DNA from: Deltaproteobacteria bacterium
Lineage (GTDB): Bacteria > Desulfobacterota > Desulfuromonadia > Geobacterales > Pseudopelobacteraceae
Direction of reading: 5' to 3'
Length of the DNA stretch: 53,833 bases
Assembly (NCBI GenBank): GCA_021850095.1
Contig: JAJZRX010000013.1
Span: 1 to 53,833, forward strand
The notes beneath the pieces were generated by a model. The model searched no databases, was not told the DNA's origin, and saw only the letters and a list, made by a program, of their open reading frames with translations. Made by a program: the position numbers and the translations under genes. Of the stretch, positions 41,659 to 52,480 are shown in pieces (position 1 is the first letter of the stretch; each line of letters begins with the position of its first letter).

Positions 41659-41801
41659 ATAGTTTCCCTCAACGTTCCCGTTTCACTGAAAAAAAGACTC
41701 CCCATGCCAACGGAACCGCACAGAAGCGGCCATGACATGGGGAGCCTGCGGAAAAATCCATCAAACATCAGCTCCGAAATCCGGTGGCAGAATATACGGG
41801 T

Positions 41802-42722
41802 TTAATCCCTTCCCCGTCCACGCTCTTCACCCCGTCCACGCTCTTCACCACGTCCACGGACTTCATCCCTGCCCTGCTCGCGTCCGTGACCCCGGCCGGG
41901 CTCCCGTTGCATATCCCTTTCGGGCGCTCTTTGTTCCTGTTTTTGCACCCTCGGTGCGCGTTCCTCACGCTGTTGCGGTGGCGGCTGATACTGGCGTTGT
42001 TGCCGCACATCGGCCGGAATCCCCTGTTGCTGCGGCGCCAAACGGCGCTCGTCCCTCTGCACCGGTGCTCTCATGGCCGGTTCCTGACGCTGCTCCCGCT
42101 GGACTGGAACGGATTCTCTGTGATCCACTTTTTGCCTTAAGTGCTCGCGCACGGCGCGGTCACGGGGCTGATAACGGTATTTCTGACTGCGCAGCTCATG
42201 CTGCCGTTCGGGCTGCGGGTAACGCTCTCCGGTATACTGGCGCTGATACAACGGCAGCGGCGCACGGCGTGGAACAGCAGAGCGATTCCAGCGCTCCCAG
42301 CCTCTGCGGTGCTTTTCCCAGTCGCGCCCCCAGTGCTGGCCCCAGCGGGGAGGTTCGGTCGGGCGCCACTCGCGGAAATAGACCGGCGGCTGGCGATAAT
42401 AGCGCACCGGAATGCGCAGGATATAAAGCGGCACGGCCATCGGCTCCACAAAATACCAGGGGCCGTTATACCAGGAGCTGGCGTACCAGTTATCATCCTG
42501 ATAAACCCAGTAATAGCCGTCGTAGAAAAAATAGTTGGCATCCACGCGCGGCGCATAATAGACCGGATAGCCCGAAACCGGGACGAGATCCGGGAACAGC
42601 GGCAGATTGATGTCGATGCTGACGTTGGGCAATCCGATACCGATGCTGACCTGGGCTTCGGCGGACAGCGCCGAGCTCATCAGCAGCCAGATGACAACCA
42701 ATCCATAGCGTAATTTTTTCAT
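41802..42722 (-). CDS. Exported Arg/Gln-rich protein with aromatic N-terminal domain
   Basis: I chose ATG 42722 (MKKLRYGLVVIWLLMSSALS), preceded by GGAGGG; the ORF start at 42812 adds a non-signal extension. After cleavage near AEAQ, residues 25-130 are rich in Tyr and Trp (YYAPRVDANYFFYDGYYW, DNWYASSWYNGPWYFVEP), a pattern common in small cell-surface proteins. The C-terminal 170 residues are low-complexity, rich in Arg, Gln, Glu and Pro, and end in RGRGEE repeats. The highly basic tail could bind nucleic acid or polyanions outside the cell. No function is recognised. Confidence 0.68.
   Translation of the reverse strand: MKKLRYGLVVIWLLMSSALSAEAQVSIGIGLPNVSIDINLPLFPDLVPVSGYPVYYAPRVDANYFFYDGYYWVYQDDNWYASSWYNGPWYFVEPMAVPLYILRIPVRYYRQPPVYFREWRPTEPPRWGQHWGRDWEKHRRGWERWNRSAVPRRAPLPLYQRQYTGERYPQPERQHELRSQKYRYQPRDRAVREHLRQKVDHRESVPVQREQRQEPAMRAPVQRDERRLAPQQQGIPADVRQQRQYQPPPQQREERAPRVQKQEQRAPERDMQREPGRGHGREQGRDEVRGRGEERGRGEERGRGRD
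41816..41869 (-). repeat. Three 18-bp tandem repeats (RGRGEE) at the end of the Arg-rich gene
   Basis: Units at 41816-41833, 41834-41851 and 41852-41869 encode RGRGEE-type hexapeptides; the first two differ by one base. Copy number could vary by slippage. Confidence 0.7.
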
Positions 42723-42817
42723 ATTTCCCTCCTGTTCGATAGAATACTGTTCAACCGGTGATGATAATTTCAAGCGGAGCGGACTCTGCGCCCCCTTGCC
42801 GGACTGATCCATCAGGG

Positions 42818-43744
42818 CTACTTGACCAAGGGGACCGTTCCCAGATCGGTTGTCTGTCCCTGCAGCACATTAACCTTTGGCGACGAGTATAAGCTGAAAC
42901 CGTTGGCGGCTACGAAAGTCTTGTACGCGAACGTCGAATCATTTGCCGGAACAAAGGCGGCGAAAGGAGCCTGCCAGGCGCCGCTCGTGTATGTGCTGAA
43001 AATACTTCCGGACGCTATCGGATCACTGTCATTGATTACCCCGCGGCGCTTGACGGAAACAGTCGCGCTGGACCAGGATTCAAAGATCGAGGAAACGTTC
43101 CCCGAGATGGAGCCGAACTGGGTGAGCATTCCAGACATCCTGACAAGGCGGATGCCGGTCGGCTTCAGGTTATAGTCGCCATTTCCCCGGGCAACGATGG
43201 CCGTATTGGGATCAAAGTCGATCATCATCGCCGTGACGACCCCCGCCTTGATTTCGACCGGCCCTTTGAGCTTTAGGCCCGACTGCTGGGCGCTGGGAGT
43301 GGTGAGCGGGATTTTGTTGTTAGGATCCGATTTGAGCACGAGGTAGTTTGACGGCGGCTGCCCCTGGCCCTTGGGGTTGGGTTCGAGGATCAGCCGAATC
43401 TGGCTGTAGCTGCCTGCCGGAAGGACCACCTCGCCAAGCGCCTGCTGCACGAACTGCAGCGTCATGACATCAATTACCTTTGGCGACGCATAACGAGCCA
43501 GCACGGGAAGCCCGGGATCGTCGTCATCCGCATTTTCTTTGCCGTTCGGCACGACCCGTATTTCTCGGATGCTGATGACTACCTTTGCAAAGTCGTCACT
43601 GGCCTTGTCGGTGATCGCGAGCTTCAAAGTACCGCTGCTAGCACCGCCACCGCTGCCGCCGCAGCCCGCCATCTGCAGCAACACCAGGACTGCCGCTGCC
43701 AGAACCGTCAGAACCGTTACCAATGACAATGATTTTCCTACCAT
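42818..43744 (-). CDS. DUF4382 lipoprotein under GEMM riboswitch control
   Basis: The start is ATG 43744 (MVGKSLSLVTVLTVLAAAVL) because AGGAGA lies six bases upstream; the longer ORF runs into the riboswitch. The 308-residue product has a lipobox (LLQMAGCGGSGGG), then a DUF4382 domain at about 40-190 (GTLKLAITDKASDDFAKVVI, LPAGSYSQIRLILEPNP, LKLKGPVEIKAGVVTAMMID) and a C-terminal beta-rich carbohydrate-binding-like region. DUF4382 proteins are exported and often found with extracellular matrix or metal-reduction genes; exact role unknown. The riboswitch terminator ends 30 bp upstream. The fibronectin/haem lipoprotein is controlled the same way. Confidence 0.88.
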   Translation of the reverse strand: MVGKSLSLVTVLTVLAAAVLVLLQMAGCGGSGGGASSGTLKLAITDKASDDFAKVVISIREIRVVPNGKENADDDDPGLPVLARYASPKVIDVMTLQFVQQALGEVVLPAGSYSQIRLILEPNPKGQGQPPSNYLVLKSDPNNKIPLTTPSAQQSGLKLKGPVEIKAGVVTAMMIDFDPNTAIVARGNGDYNLKPTGIRLVRMSGMLTQFGSISGNVSSIFESWSSATVSVKRRGVINDSDPIASGSIFSTYTSGAWQAPFAAFVPANDSTFAYKTFVAANGFSLYSSPKVNVLQGQTTDLGTVPLVK

Positions 43745-43773
43745 GGCTGTCTCCTTTTCCATGAAATAACAAC

Positions 43774-43888
43774 AAAAAAAGCCGGGTTGCCAAAATATCG
43801 TGATATTTCGGCAACCCGGCTGTCTCGGTGAGACCCTGTGGGCTTTCCGCCCCACCCTCGCGGATGGTTTAGTAGTATCGTTTACCAC
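43774..43888 (-). promoter_or_regulatory. GEMM-I riboswitch upstream of the DUF4382 gene
   Basis: The minus strand shows GATACTACTAAACC, P2 CCATCC-GCGA-GGGTGG, GGGCGGAAAGCC, P3 and GGGTTGCCG at about 43802-43884. A terminator stem (AGCCGGGTTGCC paired with GGCAACCCGGCT) shares the aptamer 3' side and ends in seven T (43774-43780). It is the same subtype as the pair at 8890-9230, with A in the ACTAAACC segment, so cGAMP-type recognition is likely but unproven. Confidence 0.9.
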
Positions 43889-43937
43889 AATCGGTTATGT
43901 GCTGGGACGGCCGATTATACACTGGAAAAAGTGAATG

Positions 43938-44219
43938 TCAATGTGTCGCCGGTGATACCGCTTCCGCTCTCTTTGTTTCATCAAGGTCGTCATCAGACAA
44001 AATTGCGGCGATAACTTTATTATCATCAGAAGCAGCCGGCTTTTTCTCCTTCACTTTCGGATCATTGAGAAGTTCCGCCTGTAAAGTTTCCTCGTGAATG
44101 TCGTCGACCGGTCTTCCGACGCTTTTTGCACTTTTTCTCCGGTCAGCCGCATAGGCGATGCTGCCGATGAGCAGCACTGCGATACCGATTGAGACTGCCG
44201 GCAATAATTTTTTGTTCAT
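43938..44219 (-). CDS. Small protein with N-terminal membrane anchor
   Basis: The 93-residue protein starts at ATG 44219 (MNKKLLPAVSIGIAVLLIGS), with an AGGA site about ten bases upstream; a TTG at 44228 is rejected. It has one hydrophobic N-terminal segment, either a signal peptide or an anchor, and a charged, helical remainder with VDDIHEETLQAELLNDPKVK and ILSDDDLDETKRA. No family is recognised. It lies 50 bp upstream of the third riboswitch, on the same strand, but the riboswitch should define a separate transcript for the DUF4382 gene. Confidence 0.55.
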   Translation of the reverse strand: MNKKLLPAVSIGIAVLLIGSIAYAADRRKSAKSVGRPVDDIHEETLQAELLNDPKVKEKKPAASDDNKVIAAILSDDDLDETKRAEAVSPATH

Positions 44220-44287
44220 GGTGTACAAGTCCTTTATGAGTTATGGGCGTTACGCGCCGGCGATGTCCCGGCATTCAAGAGGTGACT

Positions 44288-44316
44288 ATTGTACAATATC
44301 CTCACCAGTAAAACAA
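44288..44316 (-). promoter_or_regulatory. Candidate sigma-70 promoter of the small membrane-anchored protein
   Basis: On the minus strand TTGTTT (44311-44316) and TACAAT (44288-44293) are separated by 17 bp, about 70 bp upstream of the ATG at 44219. Confidence 0.5.
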
Positions 44317-44354
44317 CGGGGTCATAGCCATTACTAATAATCCCAATGGTAGAT

Positions 44355-47300
44355 TTAATGATCCAGCATCTCCCGTATCTTCCGCAGCAACTCCAAGGGC
44401 TGAACCGGCTTCATGAGCAGTTCGATATCATCTTCGGACACGCCTCGATTCTGAATGAAGTCAGCAGTATAGCCGCTGGAGTAGAGCACCTTGACGCCCG
44501 GCCTGATTTTGCTGATCTGGTCATAAGCATCTTTACCATTCATTTTCGGCATGATCATATCCATCAGGATCAGTTTGATCTCATTCTGGTGCTCTCTGAA
44601 TTTGTCTATGGCATCCAAGCCGTCCACAGCTTGTATCACCTTGTAACCGAAAGTAGACAACACGGTGACCGTCAAGTTACGAACGCTGGCATCATCTTCG
44701 GCCAGCAAAATTGTTTCGCTTCCGCCCTGCGGCCCCGCCTGCGTATTTTCTTCTGTCTGGCAACTCTGCTGTGCTTCGGCAAGGGGGAGATAAATCCTGA
44801 CGGTGGTTCCCATTCCCAGCTCACTATAGACATTGATAAAGCCGTTATGCTGCTGGATGACACCATAGGCGATCGCCATACCGAGGCCGGTTCCCTTGCC
44901 GATCTCTTTGGTGGTGAAGAAAGGCTCAAAGATTTTAGAGCGGTTTTCTTCACTAATGCCATACCCGGTATCGGATACGGTAATACAGGCATATGGTCCC
45001 GGCTTGGCATAGCCGTGGGCATGCTGGAACGAGTCAGTTATTTCCTGAAAACTGGTCTCCAACATCAAACTCCCGCCTCGTGGCATGGCATCACGAGCAT
45101 TGGTGGCCAGGTTGATCAAGACCTGCTCAATCTGGCTGGCATCAACATTAACCGGTAGTTCGCGCCCGTTGTAAACAGACTTTAACAGGATGTCCTCGCC
45201 AATTATCCGGGCGATGAATTTCTCGACGTTATGAAGAATGTCATTGAGATTTTCGTTCTTTACCGCCAGTACCTGCTTACGACTGAAGGCAAGCAGTCCT
45301 TTGGTCAGTTGGGCGGCTTTCTCGGTTGAGGACATGATATGTTCGGCAGCATCCCTGATTTTCGGATCCAGTTTAGAGTCCATCTCAAGAAGAGCGCAAT
45401 ATCCCATGATGACGGTCAGGATATTATTAAAGTCATGGGCTACACCGCCGGCCAAAAGGCCAATAGCCTCCATCTTTTGAGACTGGCGAAGCTGTTCTTC
45501 AAGCTTTATACGCTCGGAAAGCATGCGGGACACTTTTATCGAACTGAAACTCAAGGATGATATCATCTTGGTAAGCTTTGAGTAGAACCGCATGCCCGCT
45601 TCCGCGGTTTCACGACTGATACGCGGCACCCGCTCAAGAGCCGCAAGGTATTCCGATTCGTCAAAACCGAAATGCCTGGCCTGTTCTCGGAACAACTCCA
45701 CCTCAACCGGTTCGTCCTCGTAAAAAAATTGGCCGATAAAAATATTACCGACATGCCGCCCGCCAACCTCCAGAGGGGTAACCATGTCCCACATGTTGTT
45801 TTTACATCGGTATTGCTTGAATGTCCCCACCGGCACTCCATTGGTAAGAATGGTGTCGCTTTCTCTGCAGTTTTTAAGGGATTCGGGGTGACAGCGGTGG
45901 AACTTTGTACAGATGTCCTGCCAACCGACGGCAACCAGAACCTTTCCCGAAACATCGAGCACGGCTCCCAAAATACCGGTAAGCTTGTAAAAATCTTCCA
46001 ACAGGGATCGCAGCATCTCACAATCGATAATGTCGGAGAGTTCAAGACTGCCAATATCGCCTTCCGGCTCGAGTATGGCCGAGAGCTTGTTGCGAATCGT
46101 GGCCTCGCTCTGTTGCAGAGCCTGCTCTATCCGAATACGCTCTTCTATTTCCTCCTCCAAAATGGCTGCCTGATCCTGCAGAGCCTCTTGCGCACTCTGT
46201 CGCTCCGCCAGTTCATCTTCAAGCCGGAGGGCCTGTTCGTGCAAACTATCTTCCAGCGCCTTGCGTTCGCTGATATCAGTTGAAATGCCGCACAGCCCGT
46301 ATATAACGCCGCTGTTGTCGCGAAGCGGAATTTTAACCGTCCAGTACGTGTGGCGTTGATTGGCAGCCACCGTCAGATCAGTCTCTTCCCTTCTGACCGT
46401 TTCTCCCTGTTCAATGACCACACGGTCACTGCGCATGATCTCCTCGACCGATCCGGCAGAGAAAAACGCCGTATCGTCCTTGCCGATGATATCCTGTTCG
46501 CTTTTACCAAAAAGTTCACAAACTTTGCGATTCACATAGATGTAACGGTAGCGGGTATCTTTAATAAAGATACAGGCGCCGACATTTTCCAGAATAGTAT
46601 CCAGGCGTTGCTTGCTTTCTCGTAACGCATCTTCAGCCTGTTTACGTTCAATGCCGCGCCTGTAAATAAAATACAGGACCAGACAGACAGCGAAGCCGGC
46701 AAAAGGCAGCAGATATTTGAGCATATCCTTGAACGTTGGCTCTTTAATTTCATAGATTCCGAACCATTTCTGATAGAGGCTATCATAGGCGCCACTCGCC
46801 TTGGCAAGCGCAAGTCCCTCGTTAAGTCGGGCCAAAAGCTCGGCATCGCCACGGTGAACGCCAAACGAGAACTTTTGTGCATACCCGACTTTCGCATCAA
46901 GCGCCTTGATGTTCTTCAGATCCAAGGCCTTGATTGTCTGCATTCCTGCCAGCTTACTGAGAAGCATGGCATCGTGCCTGCCTGATGCGAGCAGTTTGAG
47001 GCCGTCTTTTGCCGTGTCGACAACGACAAGCTGTGCTTGCCATCCTTTTGAGACAGCATATTCATGGGCAAGATCGGATTTGAAAACGATGATGGACTTA
47101 CCCGCCAGATCGCCTTCTGAACGGATGCGGGAATCATCCGTACGAACAAAGATCGCACCATTAACGGTTACATGGGATACACTGAAATCAGTATATTGGT
47201 GCCGGTCATCCGACTGGGCAACATTAATCAGTACGTCGATTTTTCCGTCCTTGAACTCCTGAAGAATCTGTCCCCAGGGTCTCACACGGATTGTGTATTT

Positions 47301-47495
47301 CAGTCCTGCTTCCCGGGCAACCACTCTCCACAGATCAACAGTAAATCCGTCGGCTGTTTCATCTGTCTCGCCAATCGCAAAGGGTGGGAAATTCTGTTCA
47401 CTTCCAACAACTAAAACCTTTTCAGCAATGTCCGCTGCCAGGGTAACATCAGCGCCAACCAGTAAACAGAGGACAAGAATCATTCGAATGATCAT
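44355..47495 (-). CDS. Hybrid sensor histidine kinase: periplasmic binding domain, PAS, PocR, HisKA/HATPase and receiver
   Basis: The 1046-residue protein begins with a signal peptide ([20 protein letters not shown]), then a solute-binding family 3 domain at about 25-262 ([34 protein letters not shown]). One membrane helix follows at about 268-288. Cytoplasmic parts are a PAS domain (about 300-415), a coiled coil, a PocR domain (about 478-640, with [15 protein letters not shown]), a HisKA domain with [17 protein letters not shown], a HATPase domain with [13 protein letters not shown], and a C-terminal receiver with [12 protein letters not shown]. It combines an external ligand sensor with PAS and PocR inputs. 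No partner regulator is adjacent. GAGGAAA precedes the start. Confidence 0.93.
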   Translation of the reverse strand: MIIRMILVLCLLVGADVTLAADIAEKVLVVGSEQNFPPFAIGETDETADGFTVDLWRVVAREAGLKYTIRVRPWGQILQEFKDGKIDVLINVAQSDDRHQYTDFSVSHVTVNGAIFVRTDDSRIRSEGDLAGKSIIVFKSDLAHEYAVSKGWQAQLVVVDTAKDGLKLLASGRHDAMLLSKLAGMQTIKALDLKNIKALDAKVGYAQKFSFGVHRGDAELLARLNEGLALAKASGAYDSLYQKWFGIYEIKEPTFKDMLKYLLPFAGFAVCLVLYFIYRRGIERKQAEDALRESKQRLDTILENVGACIFIKDTRYRYIYVNRKVCELFGKSEQDIIGKDDTAFFSAGSVEEIMRSDRVVIEQGETVRREETDLTVAANQRHTYWTVKIPLRDNSGVIYGLCGISTDISERKALEDSLHEQALRLEDELAERQSAQEALQDQAAILEEEIEERIRIEQALQQSEATIRNKLSAILEPEGDIGSLELSDIIDCEMLRSLLEDFYKLTGILGAVLDVSGKVLVAVGWQDICTKFHRCHPESLKNCRESDTILTNGVPVGTFKQYRCKNNMWDMVTPLEVGGRHVGNIFIGQFFYEDEPVEVELFREQARHFGFDESEYLAALERVPRISRETAEAGMRFYSKLTKMISSLSFSSIKVSRMLSERIKLEEQLRQSQKMEAIGLLAGGVAHDFNNILTVIMGYCALLEMDSKLDPKIRDAAEHIMSSTEKAAQLTKGLLAFSRKQVLAVKNENLNDILHNVEKFIARIIGEDILLKSVYNGRELPVNVDASQIEQVLINLATNARDAMPRGGSLMLETSFQEITDSFQHAHGYAKPGPYACITVSDTGYGISEENRSKIFEPFFTTKEIGKGTGLGMAIAYGVIQQHNGFINVYSELGMGTTVRIYLPLAEAQQSCQTEENTQAGPQGGSETILLAEDDASVRNLTVTVLSTFGYKVIQAVDGLDAIDKFREHQNEIKLILMDMIMPKMNGKDAYDQISKIRPGVKVLYSSGYTADFIQNRGVSEDDIELLMKPVQPLELLRKIREMLDH

Positions 47496-47590
47496 CGCGT
47501 TTCCTCACTAATGAAGTGACGTCCGAAAAGACAGTAACATCATTCTCATTGATTTCAATCATAAAGCGAATTTACATGTTTGGCAGGCAC

Positions 47591-47619
47591 AAAAAAGCCC
47601 CTGATTTCTCAAGGGCTTT
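47591..47619 (-). terminator. Rho-independent terminator of tmRNA
   Basis: On the minus strand AAAGCCC-TTGAGAAATCAG-GGGCTTTTTT forms a stem with a T-run at 47591-47596, 32 bp past the CCA end of ssrA. Confidence 0.8.
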
Positions 47620-47651
47620 CGGTCTTGTCCGGATGATGCCGGACTATTGAA

Positions 47652-48004
47652 TGGTGGAGGCGGCGGGAATCGAACCCGCGTCCGAAAAATCTAGCATCTG
47701 AGACCCTACACCGTTAGTTCGTTGCTCAATTTAACCGTCTGCCTGCGCAGCGAACAAGGCAGTCAAACGGCGGTCCCGTAAATTTCGGGCCGCGCTACGG
47801 GCGTTGCGCTTCCCTATCCGATAGTGAGTGACGCCCCCTTTTTACCATCGGCATCTCAATCGGGGACGCCTGTTAAGCAGCTAGTGCAACAGGGGTGTTA
47901 TAATTGTCGGCAATTAATGCCGTGCAGGTTTATTAAGGTCGGCCGCCTGCCCCGACCCGGTGCTCCCCAGATTTTCAATTCCCCGTCGAAACCTTTACGC
48001 CCCC
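47652..48004 (-). ncRNA. ssrA: Transfer-messenger RNA (tmRNA)
   Basis: The 353-nt RNA runs from GGGGGCG at 48004 to the CCA at 47652-47654. The acceptor ends pair over seven bases (GGGGGCG with CGCCTCC, one G-U). The T-arm reads GCGGGTTCGATTCCCGC. The messenger part (tag codons 47876-47911, stop TAA 47873-47875) encodes ADNYNTPVALAA, with the AA end recognised by ClpXP-type proteases. Together with SmpB it rescues ribosomes stalled on broken mRNA. It lies 43 bp downstream of smpB on the same strand. Confidence 0.96.
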
Positions 48005-48047
48005 TTTTAAAGCAATTGTGAATTTTGGATTATGAATGTGAACCATT

Positions 48048-48506
48048 CTAATCCCGGTTTCTGGCCTTCAGCGCCTGCGACAATTCGCGCTGGCTGTCCT
48101 TTTTCTTCATGTCCTCACGTTTATCGTACAGTTTCTTGCCTTTGGCAAGCCCCAATTCGACCTTGACCAGGCCGTCCTTGAAATACAGCCGCAGCGGAAT
48201 TACCGAAAGCCCTTTCTCGCGGATGCGGCCGTACAACCGCTCGATCTCGCGGCGATGCAGCAAAAGTTTGCGATTGCGATCCGGCTGGTGATTCTGGCGG
48301 TTGCCGAATTCATACTGCGAGATATTCAGGTTGTGCAGAAAGGCCTCGCCATCCCGCACCAGCATGAACGAATCGTTCAGGTTGGCCCTGCCGGCCCGCA
48401 GCGATTTAACCTCGGTGCCCTGCAATACCAGCCCCGCTTCCAGCTTCTCCTCGATGAAATAATCGTGGTAGGCTTTTTTGTTGTTGCAGATCAGTTTCTC
48501 ACCCAT
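48048..48506 (-). CDS. smpB: SsrA-binding protein
   Basis: SmpB binds tmRNA and places it in stalled ribosomes. The 152-residue protein has the full OB-fold and a C-terminal basic tail (KLYDKREDMKKKDSQRELSQALK). Signature stretches are NKKAYHDYFIEEKLEAGLVL, GTEVKSLRAGRANLNDSF, NQPDRNRKLLLHRREIERLY (here RQNHQPDRNRKLL) and LRLYFKDGLVKVELGLAKG. The gene is directly upstream of ssrA, an arrangement that matches their partnership. Confidence 0.97.
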   Translation of the reverse strand: MGEKLICNNKKAYHDYFIEEKLEAGLVLQGTEVKSLRAGRANLNDSFMLVRDGEAFLHNLNISQYEFGNRQNHQPDRNRKLLLHRREIERLYGRIREKGLSVIPLRLYFKDGLVKVELGLAKGKKLYDKREDMKKKDSQRELSQALKARNRD

Positions 48507-48558
48507 GCTGGCACCATAGCAGATTTTTATTGAAAAGGGAATGCCGCCGCAGTGATTC

Positions 48559-48587
48559 TTGCATTAAGCCCTGGTTAGCTATATAAA
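48559..48587 (+). promoter_or_regulatory. Probable sigma-70 promoter of glgP
   Basis: TTGCAT (48559-48564) and TATAAA (48582-48587) are 17 bp apart, about 30 bp upstream of the glgP ATG at 48621. Confidence 0.6.
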
Positions 48588-48620
48588 TGCAGCTTATCTC
48601 CGTCTACAAGGATCGCTGCC

Positions 48621-51113
48621 ATGACCCCAGCAGAAACCGTTCCCGCCAACAACGGCAAGCCTACGGCCGCCGACCTGCAGCGCTCTTTCCTGCGCCACCT
48701 GCAGTATACGCTGGTCAAGGACAAATACTCGGCCACCAAGGCCGATCTTTACCTGGCGCTGGCCTATGCCGTGCGGGACGTGCTGGTGGAGCGCTGGCTC
48801 GACACTCAACAATCCTACTATATCAATGACGCCAAACGGGTTTACTACATCTCGATGGAATTTTTGATGGGGCGCACCCTGGGCAACAGCCTGATCAACC
48901 TGGGCATCATGGAGGAATGGCAGACCGCTCTGACGCAGATGGGCATCGACGTGGAGGAACTGCAGGAAAAGGAGTGGGACGCCGGTCTCGGCAACGGCGG
49001 TCTGGGACGTTTGGCGGCCTGTTTTCTGGACTCGATGGCCACCATGAGCCTGCCGGCCTACGGCTACGGCATCCGCTATGAATTCGGCATGTTCTTCCAG
49101 AAAATCATCAACGGCGCCCAGAGCGAATTTCCGGACAACTGGCTGCGCTACGGCAACCCCTGGGAGTTCGACCGCCAGGAGCATCTGCACCAGATCAAAT
49201 TCGGCGGCCGGGTGATCGAGTATGTGGATCAGGAGGGCGCCCGGCGCTGCCAGTGGGTCGACACCACTGACGTCATGGCGCTGGCCTATGACTTTCCGGT
49301 GCCGGGCTACGGCAATGACACCGTCAACACGATGCGGCTCTGGAGCGCCAAATCAACCCGTGATTTCGAGCTGGGTTCCTTCAACCAGGGCAATTACATC
49401 GGGGCGGTGGAATCCAAGATGCGCACCGAAAACATCTCCAAAGTGCTCTACCCGGCCGACCACATGGCCGAGGGCAAGGAGCTGCGCCTGCGCCAGGAGT
49501 ATTTCCTTTCTTCCGCCACAGTCAAGGACATCTTCTACCGCTTTGCCAAAAAGCACGATGATCTGAAGCGGCTGCCCGAGAAGGTGGCCATCCAGCTCAA
49601 CGACACCCACCCGACCCTGGCCATTCCGGAGCTGATGCGGATTCTGCTGGATGAAAAGCAGCTTTCCTGGGAAGACGCCTGGCAGATTGCGGTCAACACC
49701 TTCGCCTACACCAACCACACCGTCCTGCCGGAAGCGCTGGAGACTTGGCCGGTGCAGACCATGGAAAAGATCCTGCCGCGCCATCTGCAGATCATCTACG
49801 GCATCAACCAGGCGTTCATCGGGCAGATCGCCGAACGTTTTCCGGGTGATTCGGATCGCCTGCGGCGCATGTCGATCATCGGCGAGGAGGGTGAAAAGCA
49901 CGTCCGCATGGCCCACCTGGCGATCGTCGGCAGCCATTCGGTCAACGGGGTTTCAGCCCTGCACAGCGCAATCCTTAAAAACGACCTGTTCCGTGATTTC
50001 TATCAACTCTGGCCAGAGCGTTTCAACAACAAAACCAACGGCATCACCCAGCGCCGCTGGCTGAAATACTGCAACCGCTGGCTGGCCGACCTGATCTCCT
50101 CCCGGATCGGCGAGGGGTGGGTCACCGATCTGAACCAGCTGAAAAAACTGATCCCGCTGGCCGATGACCGTGAATTCCAGCAGCAGTGGATCGAGATCAA
50201 ACATGCCAACAAGCGCCGGCTGGCGGAGTATATTTACAATCAGAACGGCATCCGGGTATCGCCCGACTCCCTGTTCGACTGCCAGACCAAGCGTATCCAC
50301 GAATACAAGCGCCAACTGCTGAACGTGCTGCACGTCATCACCCGTTACAACCGCATCAAGGCCAATCCGGGCGCCCGTTTCGCGCCGCGCACGGTCATAT
50401 TCGGCGGCAAGGCGGCTCCTTCCTATTTCATGGCCAAGCTGATCATCAACCTGATCAACGCCGTCGGAGAGGTCGTCAACAGCGATCCGGATCTGAACGG
50501 CCTGCTGAAGGTCGTCTTCCTGGGCAACTACAACGTCTCCCTGGCCGAAATGATCTTCCCGGCCTCCGACCTGTCCGAGCAGATCTCCACCGCCGGCACC
50601 GAGGCTTCCGGCACCGGCAACATGAAGTACTCCCTGAACGGGGCGCTGACGATCGGCACCCTGGACGGCGCCAACATCGAGATCATGGAGGAGGTCGGGC
50701 GCGACAACATCTTCATCTTCGGCCTGACCGCCGATCAGGTCACCAGCCTGAAAAAAGCCGGCTACCGCCCCCAGGATTACTATTACCGCAACCCGGAGCT
50801 GAAGCAGGTCATCGACATGATCGGCAACGGAAGTTTTTCACCCGGCCAGCCGGATCTGTTCAAGCCGATCGTGGAGACCCTGCTGGGGCTGGATCACTAT
50901 CTGCTGCTGGCCGATTATGCCCCCTACATCGCCACCCAGGACGAGGTGGACAAACTGTACCAGCAGCCCTACGAATGGGCCCGCACGTCGATCCTCAACA
51001 CGGCCGGCATGGGCAAGTTTTCCAGCGACCGGACCATCGCCGAATACGCCCGCGAAATCTGGGGCATCCGGCCGGAAACGATCCGGCGCGTCAGCCGGCG
51101 GGATCTGCTTTGA
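48621..51113 (+). CDS. glgP: Glycogen phosphorylase
   Basis: GlgP releases glucose 1-phosphate from glycogen or maltodextrin using phosphate and pyridoxal phosphate. The 830-residue protein is full length. Motifs are [77 protein letters not shown] and the PLP-Lys region [23 protein letters not shown] 48621 is preceded by AAGGA. It forms a plus-strand series with rarA (four-base overlap), an SRPBCC protein and pfkA, which fits carbohydrate mobilisation into glycolysis. Confidence 0.97.
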   Translation: MTPAETVPANNGKPTAADLQRSFLRHLQYTLVKDKYSATKADLYLALAYAVRDVLVERWLDTQQSYYINDAKRVYYISMEFLMGRTLGNSLINLGIMEEWQTALTQMGIDVEELQEKEWDAGLGNGGLGRLAACFLDSMATMSLPAYGYGIRYEFGMFFQKIINGAQSEFPDNWLRYGNPWEFDRQEHLHQIKFGGRVIEYVDQEGARRCQWVDTTDVMALAYDFPVPGYGNDTVNTMRLWSAKSTRDFELGSFNQGNYIGAVESKMRTENISKVLYPADHMAEGKELRLRQEYFLSSATVKDIFYRFAKKHDDLKRLPEKVAIQLNDTHPTLAIPELMRILLDEKQLSWEDAWQIAVNTFAYTNHTVLPEALETWPVQTMEKILPRHLQIIYGINQAFIGQIAERFPGDSDRLRRMSIIGEEGEKHVRMAHLAIVGSHSVNGVSALHSAILKNDLFRDFYQLWPERFNNKTNGITQRRWLKYCNRWLADLISSRIGEGWVTDLNQLKKLIPLADDREFQQQWIEIKHANKRRLAEYIYNQNGIRVSPDSLFDCQTKRIHEYKRQLLNVLHVITRYNRIKANPGARFAPRTVIFGGKAAPSYFMAKLIINLINAVGEVVNSDPDLNGLLKVVFLGNYNVSLAEMIFPASDLSEQISTAGTEASGTGNMKYSLNGALTIGTLDGANIEIMEEVGRDNIFIFGLTADQVTSLKKAGYRPQDYYYRNPELKQVIDMIGNGSFSPGQPDLFKPIVETLLGLDHYLLLADYAPYIATQDEVDKLYQQPYEWARTSILNTAGMGKFSSDRTIAEYAREIWGIRPETIRRVSRRDLL

Positions 51114-52480
51114 AAACCGAACCTGCGGGCATAAACCCCGGATTGTGGGATCAGGCCGGCGGAACCGGCACAGCGCCGGGGATTTCGACCCACGCCCCGC
51201 TGGCCGAGCGCATGAGGCCCCGCAGCGTGGCCGAATTCATCGGTCAGGAGCATCTGCTGGGCGAGGGGCGCATCCTGCGCACCATGATCGCCAGCGACAA
51301 CCGTTCCTCGCTGATCTTCTGGGGGCCGCCCGGCTGCGGCAAAACCACGCTGGCCCACATTATCGCCGCCGAAACCAGGATGCGCTTCGTCTTCTTTTCG
51401 GCCATCCTGTCCGGCATCAAAGAGATCCGCGAAATCTTCCGCGAAGCGGAAGCCTGCGCCCAGCGCGGCCAGCGCACCCTGCTGTTTGTGGACGAGATCC
51501 ACCGCTTTAACAAATCGCAGCAGGACGCCTTCCTTCCTTATGTGGAAAAAGGGGTCGTCACGATCATCGGCGCCACCACCGAAAACCCCTCCTTCGAAGT
51601 CATCGCCCCGCTGCTTTCCCGCTGCCGGGTGCTGACCCTGCAGCAGCTGGAGCCGGAAGCGATCCGGGCCATCCTGGTGCAGGCCCTGGCCGATGAAGAG
51701 CGCGGCCTGGGGGGGCAGGGCCTGACGGCAACTGGCGAAGCGCTGGATTTTCTGGCCGAACAGGCCGACGGCGATGCCCGCAAGGCGCTCAATACGCTGG
51801 AGGTGGCGGCCGGGCTGGTCGACCGGCAGGCTGACGAGCAGCTGATCATATCCCTGAAAGTCATTCAGGAAGCGCTGCAGAAGAAGGTGCTGCTGTATGA
51901 CAAGGGGGGCGAAGAACATTACAACGTCATCTCGGCCTTCATCAAATCGCTGCGCGCCAGCGACCCGGATGCGGCGCTGTACTGGGTGGCGCGCATGCTG
52001 GAGGCCGGCGAGGATCCGCTTTTCATCCTGCGGCGCATGATCATCCTGGCCTCCGAAGATATCGGCAACGCCGATCCGCGCGCCCTGCAGGTGGCGGTGG
52101 CGGCGCTGCAGGCTTTCCAGATGATCGGTATGCCGGAGGGGCGCATCACGCTGGGTCAGGCCGTGACCTACCTGGCCACCGCTCCCAAATCCAACGCCTC
52201 CTACCTGGGAATCGACGCGGCCCTGGCCGAGGTCAGAAGCAGCGGCGCCCTGCCGGTTCCGTTGCATATCCGCAACGCCCCCACCAGACTGATGAAGGAG
52301 CTGGGCTATCACAAAGGCTACCAGTACGCCCACGATTACCAGGACGGCTATTCCGGCCAGGCCTGCCTGCCGGAGAAGCTGGCCGGGCGCCGATTCTACC
52401 AGCCGCGCGGGCACGGCTACGAAAAGAACATCAACGAACGGATGGAATGGCTGAAGAGCCGGAAAGACAAACCATCATGA
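51110..52480 (+). CDS. rarA: Replication-associated recombination protein A (AAA+ ATPase)
   Basis: The 456-residue AAA+ ATPase acts at stalled replication forks. The likely start is TTG 51110, overlapping the glgP stop (TTGA); ATG 51212 would cut the N-terminal segment [17 protein letters not shown] that the family needs. Motifs are Walker [12 protein letters not shown], Walker [21 protein letters not shown] and sensor 1 [12 protein letters not shown], with the C-terminal oligomerisation part ([41 protein letters not shown]). The longer open frame back to 50186 is a glgP shadow. Confidence 0.94.
   Translation: MKTEPAGINPGLWDQAGGTGTAPGISTHAPLAERMRPRSVAEFIGQEHLLGEGRILRTMIASDNRSSLIFWGPPGCGKTTLAHIIAAETRMRFVFFSAILSGIKEIREIFREAEACAQRGQRTLLFVDEIHRFNKSQQDAFLPYVEKGVVTIIGATTENPSFEVIAPLLSRCRVLTLQQLEPEAIRAILVQALADEERGLGGQGLTATGEALDFLAEQADGDARKALNTLEVAAGLVDRQADEQLIISLKVIQEALQKKVLLYDKGGEEHYNVISAFIKSLRASDPDAALYWVARMLEAGEDPLFILRRMIILASEDIGNADPRALQVAVAALQAFQMIGMPEGRITLGQAVTYLATAPKSNASYLGIDAALAEVRSSGALPVPLHIRNAPTRLMKELGYHKGYQYAHDYQDGYSGQACLPEKLAGRRFYQPRGHGYEKNINERMEWLKSRKDKPS

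Noticed and set aside
47824-48021. A 65-codon plus-strand ORF
   Set aside because: It lies antisense to tmRNA.
50186-51109. 5' extension of the rarA frame
   Set aside because: It is a shadow of glgP; the rarA homology starts after 51110.
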